Below are positions 33,901 to 42,698 of a DNA stretch of 64,000 nucleotides, piece after piece. Source of the DNA: Sphingomonadales bacterium (lineage in GTDB: Bacteria; Pseudomonadota; Alphaproteobacteria; SMXS01); the NCBI GenBank assembly GCA_022844405.1, contig JALHLV010000003.1, positions 98,846 through 162,845 of the forward strand, in the 5' to 3' direction. The notes beneath the pieces are model-generated. The model ran no database searches. It was not told where the DNA came from and saw nothing but the letters and a program-made list of their open reading frames with translations. A program made the position numbers and the translations under genes. How positions within the stretch are numbered: the first letter of the stretch is position 1; the number at the start of each line of letters is the position of its first letter.

Positions 33901-36049
33901 TGCCCGAGTTGGTGAACGAGGTCACCGTGCCGTCCAGGTCCGCGCCATAGGCATAGGCGCTGCGCTCGCCATCCATCCAGATGTAGCCGTAGGTGTCCGT
34001 GGCATTCACCGCGGCAACCACGTCGAGGGCGGCCGAGGCGGTCGCCGAGATCGACCCGGAATTGGTGAAATCGTATTCCCCGCTATTGACGCTGACGCCG
34101 GTCGCCGTCGCCGACATCGACACGTTGTCGAGGCTTACCGTCGCCTGCGGACCGGTGGCGGACAGGTCGTAGCTCGCCGCCGCCGTGGCGGATGCCGTGA
34201 TCGACAGGGCGCTGGTGTTGGAGAAGCTGCCGTTGAGCGGCCCGATGTTGACCGCGTTGGCGTAAGCATATACGTCGTCGTTGATGGTCACATAGGCATA
34301 GTCGAGGGCGTCGGTCGCATCGGCGACCACGGCCAGATCGGCCGCGGCGGTGGCCGTGATGGTGCCGGTGTTGGTGAAGTCGCCTTCCAGGGTCGCGACA
34401 AAGACCGCCGAGGCGCTCGCCGTCACGTCGTTGGAAACCGAGACGGTCGCGGACGTCTGTGCCGCCGCCGACAGCGTCTCGACCACGGTCGCGCTCGCGG
34501 TGGCGGTGATCGTGCCGGAATTGTTGAAGTCCGTGGTCTCTCCATAGAGCAAGACGCCGTAGGCGTAGGCCGAGACTTCCGCCGAGGCAGTCACGCTGGC
34601 CTCGGAAGTCGCGCCCGTCGCCGTCGCCCCGATGGACAGGGATGCGCCGGCATTGGCGGCAATGGAGCCCGAGTTGGAGAAGTCGAAGGTTCCGCTGTTG
34701 ACGAGAACGCCCGTGGCCGTCGCGCTCACCTCCGCGCTGTCCACGTAGACGCCGGCAGATGGCCCGACGGCCGACAGGTCATAGCTGGAGTCGGCGGCAG
34801 CCGTCGCCGAAATGGTGCCGGTGCCGGCGTTGGCGAACGTGCCGTCGAGGTTCTCGATGTACACGCCGGCCGCTTCGGCATTGGCCGTGTTGGTGAGGCT
34901 GACGGAAGCCCAGGAACTGGCGTCCGTCACACTCGCCGTCGCGGCCAGATCGGCGGTGGCGACAGCCGAGATCGAGCCTGAATTGCTGAAATCGCCCTGC
35001 AGGTCATCATTCACATACACGCCATAGGCCGTCGCGGATACCGTGTGAGAGAGGTATACGCTCGCACTGGTCGCGCCGTCGGCGGTAATCGTATCGGTGA
35101 GCGACGCTGCGGCCGAAGCCGTGATCGTCCCGGAATTGTCGAAGCCTGTCGGAGTGCCGGCCAGGTACGCGCCAAAGGCCTCGGCGCTCACATAGGCATT
35201 CACTTCGACGTAACCGGTTTCGGTCGTGGCCACCGCGGCGATTCCGACGGTTTCGGTCGCGCTGGCCGTAGCGCTGAGGGTACCGACATTGACCACATCG
35301 TACGTGCCGTTGGCGACGAAGAGAGCCGTCGCCGTGGCGCTTGCCGTACCGTCGTTGAGTAACGCGCTCACGTAACCATCTTCGACGGCCATCTGGAAGT
35401 CGGCCGTCGCCGTGGCGGACGCGGTGATGCTGTGGCCTGCACCGTTGGTGATGGTGCCATTCGCATCAAAGATCACGGCGCCGCCGGCATACGCGTAAGC
35501 GGAATCGGAAATCGAGGCGGTGGTTGCCGGGGTTGCGGCCGTGCCTGCCTGGTAGGCGAGATCCGCCGATCCGACGGCGGAAACGGTGCCGGTGTTGGTG
35601 AAATCGCCCGTCAGGCTGCTGATTTCGACGGCGATAGCCGTCGCGTTGGCATAGTTCGAGTAGTACGCGGTCGTGGCGGTCGATGCCACGTCATTGGTCG
35701 CCTGCGCCCGGATGGTGCCGGTGTTGACGAAATCGCCATTGATTGTGCCGTTGACATCCAGCGCGGCGACGGAAATCGACGCTTCCGGGGACGAACCGCT
35801 AGCCAATGTTTCGATCAGGCCGGCATTGGTCAGGTTGCCGGTGATGTTGGCGTTCACCAGCAGGCCGTCCGGGGTGATGCTGCCGGTGGAGGAGACGATC
35901 AGGTCTTCGGTCAGATTGCTGCCGATCACCACGCCGGTTTGGGCGCCGCTATAGGTGACGGCCAGCGCCGGCGACGCGGCCAAGCCGCCGCCGCACATCA
36001 GCGCGACCATGGAAACGGACAATTTCAGCTTGCTGTTCAGATGCTTCAT
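30908..36049 (-). CDS. Giant autotransporter 1 (type Va secretion, 1713 aa)
   Basis: A 30-residue signal peptide (ending SPALA) is followed by a very long Ala/Ser/Thr-rich passenger built of degenerate repeats around FTNSGTITATASA and TNTGTISATA (about 40-1250), predicted to form a beta-helix. A conserved linker (LPGLYGDKGSHVV; NTPELNDILSAMFTLKDAGL) leads to the C-terminal barrel (about 1430-1713), starting AFWGRAFGRWADTRGD and ending VRVKF with a terminal Phe, as outer-membrane barrels do. A CLAFNC pair lies in a barrel loop. An adhesin or surface-layer role is likely. GAGGGG precedes the ATG. Confidence 0.93.
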   Translation of the reverse strand: MKHLNSKLKLSVSMVALMCGGGLAASPALAVTYSGAQTGVVIGSNLTEDLIVSSTGSITPDGLLVNANITGNLTNAGLIETLASGSSPEASISVAALDVNGTINGDFVNTGTIRAQATNDVASTATTAYYSNYANATAIAVEISSLTGDFTNTGTVSAVGSADLAYQAGTAATPATTASISDSAYAYAGGAVIFDANGTITNGAGHSITASATATADFQMAVEDGYVSALLNDGTASATATALFVANGTYDVVNVGTLSATASATETVGIAAVATTETGYVEVNAYVSAEAFGAYLAGTPTGFDNSGTITASAAASLTDTITADGATSASVYLSHTVSATAYGVYVNDDLQGDFSNSGSISAVATADLAATASVTDASSWASVSLTNTANAEAAGVYIENLDGTFANAGTGTISATAAADSSYDLSAVGPSAGVYVDSAEVSATATGVLVNSGTFDFSNSGSIAANAGASLSIGATATGATSEASVTASAEVSAYAYGVLLYGETTDFNNSGTITATASATVVETLSAAAQTSATVSVSNDVTASASAVFVATLEGDFTNTGTITATAAADLAVVADATDALDYAYVTINDDVYAYANAVNIGPLNGSFSNTSALSITASATAAASYDLSATGPQATVSLDNVSMSATATGVSVNSGEYDFTNSGSISATASAALDVVAAVNATDTYGYIWMDGERSAYAYGADLDGTVTSFTNSGSITATASVSAIETLTVAAGTEATVSMSNTLTASATAVFINSLTGDFTNSGTIAATASANLAVTASSSVAASSSAEIYVYDTQYVFALGVDINDMDSGDTKNPAVFSNSSALSITAAANAVASYNLSAIGPSAYISMETLDQTLSAYGANIDGGEYAIVNSGTISATANAAMTVVASAVGSVNYGEIYLGDVNQNVFAIAVEADGVLTGFDNSGTITAIASATLTETITASGVTSASVTIDNEVNVAAYGVMLDDVTVVNNSGTIAATASAAVTVTASAAMGADPGFVEVDNAVSVIAIGLGLEEPTDGLVITNSGTISATVTGSADKSTAVALLIGPSTTEDSSPLVSQATGVITVTNSGTISATSEPGTSYGIAAPFAPLPLVINQQGGSISGDVAIELVNDNADTVNWTGGAIHGIVSADERDVVNVFSGTGTPANNTVTADADFALVGGAALNIGLDDKAVTFSMAGTTTGTGEVNLNKNASLVMQTTGSIGAGTFNMDPASALTFIFNPTDAGDIKTTGDANIDGTLNAVALPGLYGDKGSHVVIATGGDVVGTFDNTSINGDTLLIDFTATVNPQDVTISWKRNAFDSVAGLTINSTSVATALEEGYDTKRVASKNTPELNDILSAMFTLKDAGLYDRVLNSWSGSEHAQVMRAAANLSEPYHMAISEHLNDIRHTGGADGQVVMLRPKGSSVSVAPNSAAGASAPEESRFAFWGRAFGRWADTRGDVEADGYNEDTFGAVLGGDFQVSQNVTLGVVAGYMDDKLDFDDGDLGKIKRWTIGGYLSATIDRFYIDGSLTYASDNYKVNRTIQYGNTACLAFNCTTGATSKYNGDGLMGHAEVGYLFDLGNGTELRPFAGLNYSTVDSDPFSETGGGDLGLDVLDGTGKSFQSRLGARLSGVWGDGSTKWIPELRAEWRHEFKDNPAWIAANLNGLPNDPFVAIGSKVTQDLAVVGAGITALMSNGVGVFFDYQGAFGSGYNSHAIQGGVRVKF

Positions 36050-36388
36050 ATGGCCCCTCGCCCGTTGACCGGGCCTCCCTCGATTGAATTCGATGCAAAT
36101 ATGACGAATGTTGTTCCATTACCGCAATGGCTTTTTGCACATGCGTAACGAATATCCGATCACGTTGCCGTCAGGACACAGGCCCGGCGCTGCAACAAAC
36201 TGCAATCACTTGGAAAAGTACGGGCGCGGCGCCCCTCGAAATGGGGACGCCGCGCCCGCGTGGTATCCGGTTCCGGTTGGATCCAGTGGAGCTGGTTATG
36301 GCCGCCCGGTTCCGGTTGCCGAGAGCGGAACCTTACCCGAACGCGGCCCCGGATGATATGGCCGTCGTCGCCGCTCCCCAAACGCGAA
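36050..36388. promoter_or_regulatory. Intergenic region upstream of autotransporter 1
   Basis: No gene was found between the autotransporter 1 start and the terminator of autotransporter 2. The first 100 bp are AT-richer (around GATGCAAATATGACGAATG) and probably hold the autotransporter 1 promoter. A GGTTCCGGTTG sequence occurs twice (near 36269 and 36309); no further function is evident. Confidence 0.4.
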
Positions 36389-36420
36389 CACGGCGCACCG
36401 TCGAGTGACGGTGCGCCGTG
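36389..36420 (-). terminator. Terminator hairpin after autotransporter 2
   Basis: A 14-bp perfect stem (CACGGCGCACCGTC / GACGGTGCGCCGTG) with loop GAGT lies 76 bp after the autotransporter 2 stop. It shares the CACGGCGCA stem start with the terminator after autotransporter 1, consistent with duplication of gene plus terminator. Confidence 0.75.
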
Positions 36421-36495
36421 CCCTGGCTGCTGCTGTGTCTGGAGGGCCGGCGGGCGGGAGCCGAGATTACCCGCCGGTTCTCCGTGTCGGCCGCG

Positions 36496-39400
36496 TCAGA
36501 ACTTGACGCGGACTCCGCCTTGCGCGATGTGGCTGGAGTAGCCGGACGCGAACGCGCCCTGATAGTCGATGAACAGGCCCCAGCCGCTGGCCATCTGGGC
36601 GGTGATGCCCGCGCCGACCACGGCCATGTCGCGGCCCGTGCGCGAACCGACCGTGACGAACGGATCGTCGGGCAGGCCGACCAGCGACGCCTGGATCCAG
36701 GCGGGGTTGTCCTCGAACTCGTGGCGCCATTCGCCGCGCAGCTCGGGGACCCACTTGACGCCGCCCGAGGCCCATTCGCCCGAGAGCCGGGCGCCGAGGC
36801 GCGACTGCAGCGACTTGCCGGTGCCGTCGAGGCCGATCAGGCCGAGATCGCCGCCGCCGGTTTCGCTGAAACCGTTGTGGTCGATGCTGACGTAGTTCAG
36901 GCCCGCGAACGGCTGCAGCCTGGCGGTCTCGCCGACCCGCCAGTTGAAGCCGGCTTCGGCGTGGGCGATCCAGCCGTCGCCGCTGTATTTGGACGCGGCC
37001 CCGGTGGTGCAGGTGTAGGTCAGGCACCCGGCGCCGCCGACCAGGATGGTCCGGTTCACCTTGTAGTCGTCGCTCGCATAGGTGAACGAGCCGTCGACGT
37101 AGAAGGCGTCGAACGTGGCCGAGGCGTAGCCGCCGATGCTCCACCGCCGGATCTTGCCGAGGTCACCGTCATCGAAGTCCAGGCTGTCGTCGATGTAGCT
37201 GCCGGCGACGCCGATCAGGAACGTGGGCGACAGGTTGAAGTCCATGCCCAGCACCGCGCCGTAGGTGTCTTCCTTGAACCCGTCGGCGTTGGCGTCGCCG
37301 CGCGTGTCCGCCCAGCGGCCGAAGCCGCGGCCCCAGAACGACATCCGGCCGTCCTCGGCGCCCGACTGGCCGACCGACGAGGCCGGCGCGATCGAGTTGG
37401 ACGAGCCTTTCGGACGCAGCATCACCACGTTCTGTTCCTTGAACCCGGTGTTGCGGTTGTCGTTCAGGTGCTCGCCGATCGCCATCAGGTAGGGCTCCGA
37501 CAGATTGGTCGCCGCCCGCATCACCTGGGCATGCTCCGACCCGGACCACGAGTTCAGCACCCGGTCGTAAAGGCCGGCGTCGGTCAGCGTGAACAGGCCG
37601 CCGAGCTGGTCGTTCAGTTCGGGCGTGTTCTTCGACGGCGGGCGGGCCGGGTCGTAGGTATCCTCGATCACCCCGGCCACCGACTTGGAGTTGTCGCTGA
37701 GGCCGTCGACCTCGTCGAAGCCGTTGCGCTCCCACGACACGACCACGTCGGTCGGATTGACCTTGGTGGTGAAGTCGATCAGCAGCGTGTCGCCAATGGC
37801 GCCGACGCTGTCGAACTTGCCGGCGACCACGCCGCCCGCATCGATCACGATGTGGCTGCCCTTGTCGCCGTAGAGACCGGGCAGCGCCTGCGTCTGCAGG
37901 GTGCCGTCGGCGTTGAAGTCGCCCGTGGTGGTGATCAGGCCGGCCTTGGTCGGGTTGAACTGGATCACCAGGGTGCTGGCGTCCTTCTGGTTGAACGTGC
38001 CGGTATCGATCTTGCCCGTCGGGCCGACGACCAGCTTGCCGTCGGTGTTCAGGTTGGTCTCGCCCACATTGGTGACCAGGCCGTTCATCACGAAGGTCAC
38101 GGGCGCGCCCTTGTTGCCGATGTTGAGTGCGCCCGCGCCTTCCAGGGTAAAGTCGGTGCCGGCGGTGACCGTGGTGGCCACGCCCTTGCCGTCCTTGGTC
38201 GCCTGGATGACGTTGACGACATCGGCGCTGTCGGCGTCGACGAGGCCCTTGATGGTGCCGCCCGACCAGTTGAGCGTGTCGCCCTTGCCCTGATCCATGG
38301 CGATGGCGGCGGTACTGCCTTCGATCAGGCCGCCCATCTGGTTGATCACCACCGGCACCGCCGCGGTCTCGGCGAAGATGCCGTAACCCAGGCCGCCCGA
38401 GACCTTGTTGATCCCCGAGATGGTGCCGGTGTTGTTGACGGTGATCACGCCGGCCGCCAGGGCCTCGGCGTCGGCATCATCCCCGGCCAGCGGCAGCAGG
38501 ATGTCGTCCGGCAGCACGCTGTCCTCGCCGAGCAGGTCGACGAGCAGACCGTCCGGAAGCGTCCCGAGCAGCAGGCCGACAGCGGCCGATTCATCGGCAT
38601 TGCCGCTGAGTTCGGCGGTGATCTTGCCGCTGTTGTTGACCACCAGGCCATCGTCGGCCTCGGGCAGCCACAGGCCGACCGCGCCGGCCGCCGTGCCGCT
38701 GTCCTCGCCGGCGATGCCGGTCGCGTTGAGCGAGCCGGTGGCCGAGATGGTGCCGCTGTTGGTCACGGTCGACGGATCGCCCGCGACCACGGCGCCGGCC
38801 ACCACGAGGCCGCCCAGCGTTTCCTGTTCCGGCGTCACCGCCTTGCTCGCGGCTGGCTGGGTGATGTCGATCTTCAGGCTGCCGGTGGCGCTGATCGTGC
38901 CGCTGTTGGTGAAGGTGCTCGCGGTGTCCTTGGCATCGGCCGGCGCCTCGATGTCGGCGTAGAGGCCGACGGCGGCGACGCCCGCCAGGTTCTCCGAGAC
39001 GATCTCGCCCAGATCGGCCTTGTCGTTGGCGAGCAGGTCGAGGTCGTAGGCGCCCGTCGCCGACGCGGAGATCGTGCCGGCGTTGTTGACGTTGCCGTCG
39101 ATCGGCTCCTCGAACGCCGCGCCGACCGCCGCCGAGTACAGGATGCCGACGTTGGCCGCGGCACTGCCGGCCGCGCCGTTGCCCGTCAGGGTGATGGTCT
39201 GCGAGGCGGTCGATGCCGCGGTGATGGTGCCCGCGTTGTCGAAGCCGGTCGCGTCGCCCATGTCGAGCAGGCCCACGGCCAGCGCGCCGGTCAGGCTCTC
39301 GCCGACGCCGACGCCGCTCGCGTCGGTGCCCGTCGAGGTGCCCGAGACGGTCACGGTCGACACCGCATCCGCCGTGGCCGAGATGGTGCCGGCATTGGTC

Positions 39401-40998
39401 ACCGTGTTGGTGTCGGGATCCTCCACCGTGTCCTCGCCGCCGCTCAGGGCGACGCCTATGGCGTTGGCCATGGTGACGGTTTCCGCGACGGCGACGCCGT
39501 CGGAGGCCGCCACCTTGGCGCCCGTGGCGCCGAGATCGACGGTCGAGGTCGCCGAAGCATCGGCGACGATCTTGCCATCCTTGGTGTTGGTGAAGCTGCC
39601 GTCGAAGTCGTCGATCAGCACGCCCCAGGCATCCGCATTGACGAAGCTGCCGACCGAGACGACGCCCGAGGCCACATCGGCGGCGCCGGCGTCGGCCACG
39701 ACCTTAAGGTCGGCCGTGTTGGTGGACGAGATCGCCCCGGAATTGCTGAACGGCCCTTCCAGCCGGTCGATGACGACGCCGAAGGTTTCGCCGCCCACCT
39801 CGTTGTCGAGGACGACGGTGGCGCCCTTGTCGCCGGTCGCGGTGGCGCCCACCACGAGGGTCGACGCGCCGGTGACGGTTACCGGGCCGGAATTGGTGAA
39901 GGACGCAAGGCCGCCATCGACCTCGATACCGTAGGCATCGGCATGGATGTTGTCCTCGCCAGCGATCACGGCGGTGCCCGCGCCGTCGGCGACAGCGGTC
40001 AGGGTGCCCGACGCCTTGGCGTCAGCGCTGACCGTCCCGGTGTTGGCGACACTGGTGGCGTCTTCGCCGATCCACAGGCCGACGCTGGTCGCCTCGGCGT
40101 CGACGCCGAAGTCCTCGCCGCCGATGATGGCGTCGCCGGTGGTGCCGGTCGCCGTGCCGTCGAACACCGAGGTGGCGCCGGCCGACGCGGCGATGGTGCC
40201 GCCGTTGACGATCGCGTCGCCGCCGCCGTCGAGCAACACGCCCACGGCGAACGCGCCGGACTCGATGTTATCGACGTCGAACAGCGTGGCCGTCGTGCCG
40301 CTGACGTCGGCGATCACGTCGCTGGAGGCGCTGGCGGTCGCCTTGATGGTCGCGCCCTTGGCGTTGGTGAAGTCGCCCGTGTCCAGGGTGCCCTCGGCGC
40401 CGAACGCCGATGCAAAGGTGCCGGAACCGCCGTCGATGTGCGAACTGCCCTTGGCGGATTTGGCGGAGATATCCGACGAGGCGTCGGCCTTGGCGTCGGC
40501 GGTAATGCTGCCGGTGTTGCTGAAGTCGCCCTTCACGTCGTCGAGCGAGACGCCCGACGCGAAGGCATCGGCGCCCGAGGGCGCATCCTCGGAAATCGAC
40601 GCGTCGCCGGAGAAATCGCCGATGACGCTGACCGTGGCGTCGGCCATGGCGAGGATGGTCTTGGTGTTGCTGAAGCTGCCGCCGATGCCGCCCAACACCT
40701 CGAGGGCGATGGCGTCCGCATCGACGAAATCGGCGTCGCCGGCGGTCGGGGTGTCGATGAACTCGATGATGCCGTTGTTGGTCACCGCGCCGGCGACCGC
40801 GCCCTGCACCAGGATGCCGCCGGGCGAGACGTCGCCGGTGGTGTCCACGACGAGGTCGGAAATGGCGGTGGTGATGACCACTGAATTCTGCGCGCCCGAG
40901 ATCGTCACGGCGTGCGCGGTGGAGGCGATCATCGCCCCGCCGCTCATCAACGCGAGCAATGACACGGACAGTTTGAGCTTGTTATCCAAGCGCTTCAT
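36496..40998 (-). CDS. Giant autotransporter 2 (1500 aa), paralog of autotransporter 1
   Basis: This has the same architecture as its downstream neighbour: a 30-residue signal peptide (ending STAHA), a repetitive Ala/Ser/Thr/Asp/Gly-rich passenger (about 35-1000) with units like FTNSGTISATGS, the linker LPGLYGDKGSHIVIDAGG and NTPELNDQLGGLFTLTDAGL, and a barrel (about 1217-1500) from SFWGRGFGRWADTRGD to a terminal VRVKF. The barrels are nearly the same, including the C-x4-C pair (CLTYTC). The passenger is more acidic and about 200 residues shorter. AAAGGGAG precedes the ATG. Passenger divergence beside barrel conservation suggests adaptive variation. Confidence 0.93.
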   Translation of the reverse strand: MKRLDNKLKLSVSLLALMSGGAMIASTAHAVTISGAQNSVVITTAISDLVVDTTGDVSPGGILVQGAVAGAVTNNGIIEFIDTPTAGDADFVDADAIALEVLGGIGGSFSNTKTILAMADATVSVIGDFSGDASISEDAPSGADAFASGVSLDDVKGDFSNTGSITADAKADASSDISAKSAKGSSHIDGGSGTFASAFGAEGTLDTGDFTNAKGATIKATASASSDVIADVSGTTATLFDVDNIESGAFAVGVLLDGGGDAIVNGGTIAASAGATSVFDGTATGTTGDAIIGGEDFGVDAEATSVGLWIGEDATSVANTGTVSADAKASGTLTAVADGAGTAVIAGEDNIHADAYGIEVDGGLASFTNSGPVTVTGASTLVVGATATGDKGATVVLDNEVGGETFGVVIDRLEGPFSNSGAISSTNTADLKVVADAGAADVASGVVSVGSFVNADAWGVLIDDFDGSFTNTKDGKIVADASATSTVDLGATGAKVAASDGVAVAETVTMANAIGVALSGGEDTVEDPDTNTVTNAGTISATADAVSTVTVSGTSTGTDASGVGVGESLTGALAVGLLDMGDATGFDNAGTITAASTASQTITLTGNGAAGSAAANVGILYSAAVGAAFEEPIDGNVNNAGTISASATGAYDLDLLANDKADLGEIVSENLAGVAAVGLYADIEAPADAKDTASTFTNSGTISATGSLKIDITQPAASKAVTPEQETLGGLVVAGAVVAGDPSTVTNSGTISATGSLNATGIAGEDSGTAAGAVGLWLPEADDGLVVNNSGKITAELSGNADESAAVGLLLGTLPDGLLVDLLGEDSVLPDDILLPLAGDDADAEALAAGVITVNNTGTISGINKVSGGLGYGIFAETAAVPVVINQMGGLIEGSTAAIAMDQGKGDTLNWSGGTIKGLVDADSADVVNVIQATKDGKGVATTVTAGTDFTLEGAGALNIGNKGAPVTFVMNGLVTNVGETNLNTDGKLVVGPTGKIDTGTFNQKDASTLVIQFNPTKAGLITTTGDFNADGTLQTQALPGLYGDKGSHIVIDAGGVVAGKFDSVGAIGDTLLIDFTTKVNPTDVVVSWERNGFDEVDGLSDNSKSVAGVIEDTYDPARPPSKNTPELNDQLGGLFTLTDAGLYDRVLNSWSGSEHAQVMRAATNLSEPYLMAIGEHLNDNRNTGFKEQNVVMLRPKGSSNSIAPASSVGQSGAEDGRMSFWGRGFGRWADTRGDANADGFKEDTYGAVLGMDFNLSPTFLIGVAGSYIDDSLDFDDGDLGKIRRWSIGGYASATFDAFYVDGSFTYASDDYKVNRTILVGGAGCLTYTCTTGAASKYSGDGWIAHAEAGFNWRVGETARLQPFAGLNYVSIDHNGFSETGGGDLGLIGLDGTGKSLQSRLGARLSGEWASGGVKWVPELRGEWRHEFEDNPAWIQASLVGLPDDPFVTVGSRTGRDMAVVGAGITAQMASGWGLFIDYQGAFASGYSSHIAQGGVRVKF

Positions 40999-41464
40999 GG
41001 GAACTCCCTTTTTGCTAGTGACCCAATGGATTGTGAAAACCGGCTGGTGCGGCCATTTTCACAAAACATAGGAGGCAGGATCGGGAGCGCCAGAAAAAAA
41101 TGCATCCTTTGTTGACAAATTACGTTTTAATATCAATTCGTTACCGTAATATTATAAAGCATTCTCTTACACCGGCTTGCGGCACTGCAGCACAAGAAAT
41201 CGTCTGTAAGACCTGTAAACTGTCGGGACGCGGGAAAGGTTCCACACCCGAAACAACAAACTCGATGTGTACAATCTCTTGCGTCTTTACGGCCCCGTCG
41301 AGGCGGAAATGCGGCCATTGCCCGGATGCCCGGCCCGGGAGTTCCGCCCGGCCGGGGCAACGGCGTTTCAAGGAGATATGGCTGGGCGATACCGGCGCAA
41401 CCCCGGCGCGCGACGGGCCGGGCCGTTCGCCGCCGTCAGCCGGCGCCGCGGACCGGCATGCGGG
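40999..41464. promoter_or_regulatory. Intergenic region upstream of autotransporter 2
   Basis: These 466 bp hold no convincing gene. A distinctly AT-rich patch (41087-41165, including TTGACA at 41112 and AATATTATAAAG) lies 100-170 bp upstream of autotransporter 2 and probably contains its promoter. Short open frames at 41133-41371 have no recognisable features or ribosome sites. Confidence 0.4.
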
Positions 41465-42172
41465 TCACGGTTCGGGGTCCACCCGCAACAGCCAGCGGAA
41501 AACCGCCAGCGCCGCCACCGCGCCGGCGAGCTGGGCGGCGATGAAGACCGGCGCCGACGACGGGGCGATGCCGGCGAAGGTGTCCGACAGGCTTCTCGCG
41601 ATGGTGACCGCCGGGTTCGCGAACGAGGTCGATGCGGTGAACCAGTAGGCCGCGGTGATGTAGAGCCCGACCGCCGCGGCGGTGAAATCCGGCTTGAACC
41701 GGACCGTCGCCAGGATGGTCGCCAGCAGGCCGAAGGTGGCGACGAATTCGGAGAACGCCTGCGCCGGTCCGGCCCGCAGCTTCGCCGACAGCTGCAGCAC
41801 GGGAAGCTCGAACATCAGGTGGGCCGCCCAGGCGCCGAGAACGGCGCCGCAGATCTGCGCCGCCACATAGGCGAGGGCGATCCCGGCCGGCAGCTCGCGC
41901 TTCAGGGCGAACACCATGGTGACGGCCGGATTGAAATGCGCGCCCGACAGCGGCCCGAAAATCGTGATCAGGACGATCAGGCCGGCGCCGGTCGCCAGCG
42001 TGTTGCCCAGCAGCGCGACGGCGACGTTGCCGCCAGCCAGCCGTTCGCCCATGACGCCGGAACCGACGACGATGGCGAGCAGCAGCGCCGCCCCCAGCGC
42101 CTCGGCGACGAGGCGGCGCGGCAGGGTCGGGGTGGGCGGCGTGACTGCCGCGGCGCCGGCCTGGCGGGCCAA
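41465..42172 (-). CDS. aqpS: Aquaporin-family channel of the arsenic operon (AqpS-like)
   Basis: The 235-aa membrane protein is a major intrinsic protein with six helices and two full NPA boxes (81-83 in HFNPAVT and 186-188 in FANPAVT). In AqpS-type operons it replaces ArsB and lets arsenite leave down its gradient after ArsC reduces arsenate. It is last in arsR-arsI-arsC-aqpS. The start used is a TTG just after the arsC stop; later starts would cut the first helix. Confidence 0.88.
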   Translation of the reverse strand: MARQAGAAAVTPPTPTLPRRLVAEALGAALLLAIVVGSGVMGERLAGGNVAVALLGNTLATGAGLIVLITIFGPLSGAHFNPAVTMVFALKRELPAGIALAYVAAQICGAVLGAWAAHLMFELPVLQLSAKLRAGPAQAFSEFVATFGLLATILATVRFKPDFTAAAVGLYITAAYWFTASTSFANPAVTIARSLSDTFAGIAPSSAPVFIAAQLAGAVAALAVFRWLLRVDPEP

Positions 42173-42173
42173 G

Positions 42174-42686
42174 CTACGATGCTTCCGGCAGCTTGCGGCC
42201 GATCTCGTCGAGCCGCTTCTGCAAGGTCAGCCGGTCCAACGACTTCATCGGCAGGTTGACGAAGATCGAGATGCGGTTGGTGAGCATCCGGTAGGTATCA
42301 GCGAAGGCGAGGCGGATTTCCGCCTCGGTGCCTTCCGCCGTCGCCGGATCGGGGAGGCCCCAATGCGCGCTCATCGGCTGTCCGGGCCACACCGGGCAGA
42401 CTTCGTTGGCGGCGTTGTCGCAGACGGTGAACACGAAATCCAGCCTGGGCGCACCAGCCGCGGCGAACTCGTTCCATGACTTGGAACGAAGGTCGCCGGT
42501 CGGATGGTTGACCGAGGCGAGCAGGTCGAGCGCATAGGGGTGCACCGCGCCCTTCGGGTCGCTGCCGGCGCTGAAGCCGCGGAAGCGGCCCAGGCCTTCC
42601 CGGTTCATGATCGCCTCGGCCATGATCGACCGGCACGAATTGCCGGTGCACAGGAACAGCACGTTGTAGATCGACGGATCGCTCAT
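42174..42686 (-). CDS. arsC: Arsenate reductase, low-molecular-weight phosphatase type
   Basis: The 170-aa protein has the LMW-PTPase P-loop CTGNSCRS near residues 13-20, and the later DFVFTVCDNAANEVCPVWPG, where the cysteines fit the ArsC redox relay. It reduces arsenate to arsenite with thioredoxin. It is flanked by arsI (12 bp upstream) and the aquaporin gene (1 bp downstream) in one operon. A C-terminal RLDEIGRKLPEAS helix follows. Length is slightly above the usual 130-140 aa because of the extra C-terminal helix common in alphaproteobacteria. Confidence 0.93.
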   Translation of the reverse strand: MSDPSIYNVLFLCTGNSCRSIMAEAIMNREGLGRFRGFSAGSDPKGAVHPYALDLLASVNHPTGDLRSKSWNEFAAAGAPRLDFVFTVCDNAANEVCPVWPGQPMSAHWGLPDPATAEGTEAEIRLAFADTYRMLTNRISIFVNLPMKSLDRLTLQKRLDEIGRKLPEAS

Positions 42687-42698
42687 CGAGGTAACTCC

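Noticed and set aside
36418-40884. A 1488-codon plus-strand open frame opposite autotransporter 2
   Set aside because: It mirrors the autotransporter repeat codons on the other strand; the composition is low-complexity and no recognisable domain is present.
41133-41371. Short open frames upstream of autotransporter 2
   Set aside because: No ribosome site, no domain, and located in the likely promoter region.
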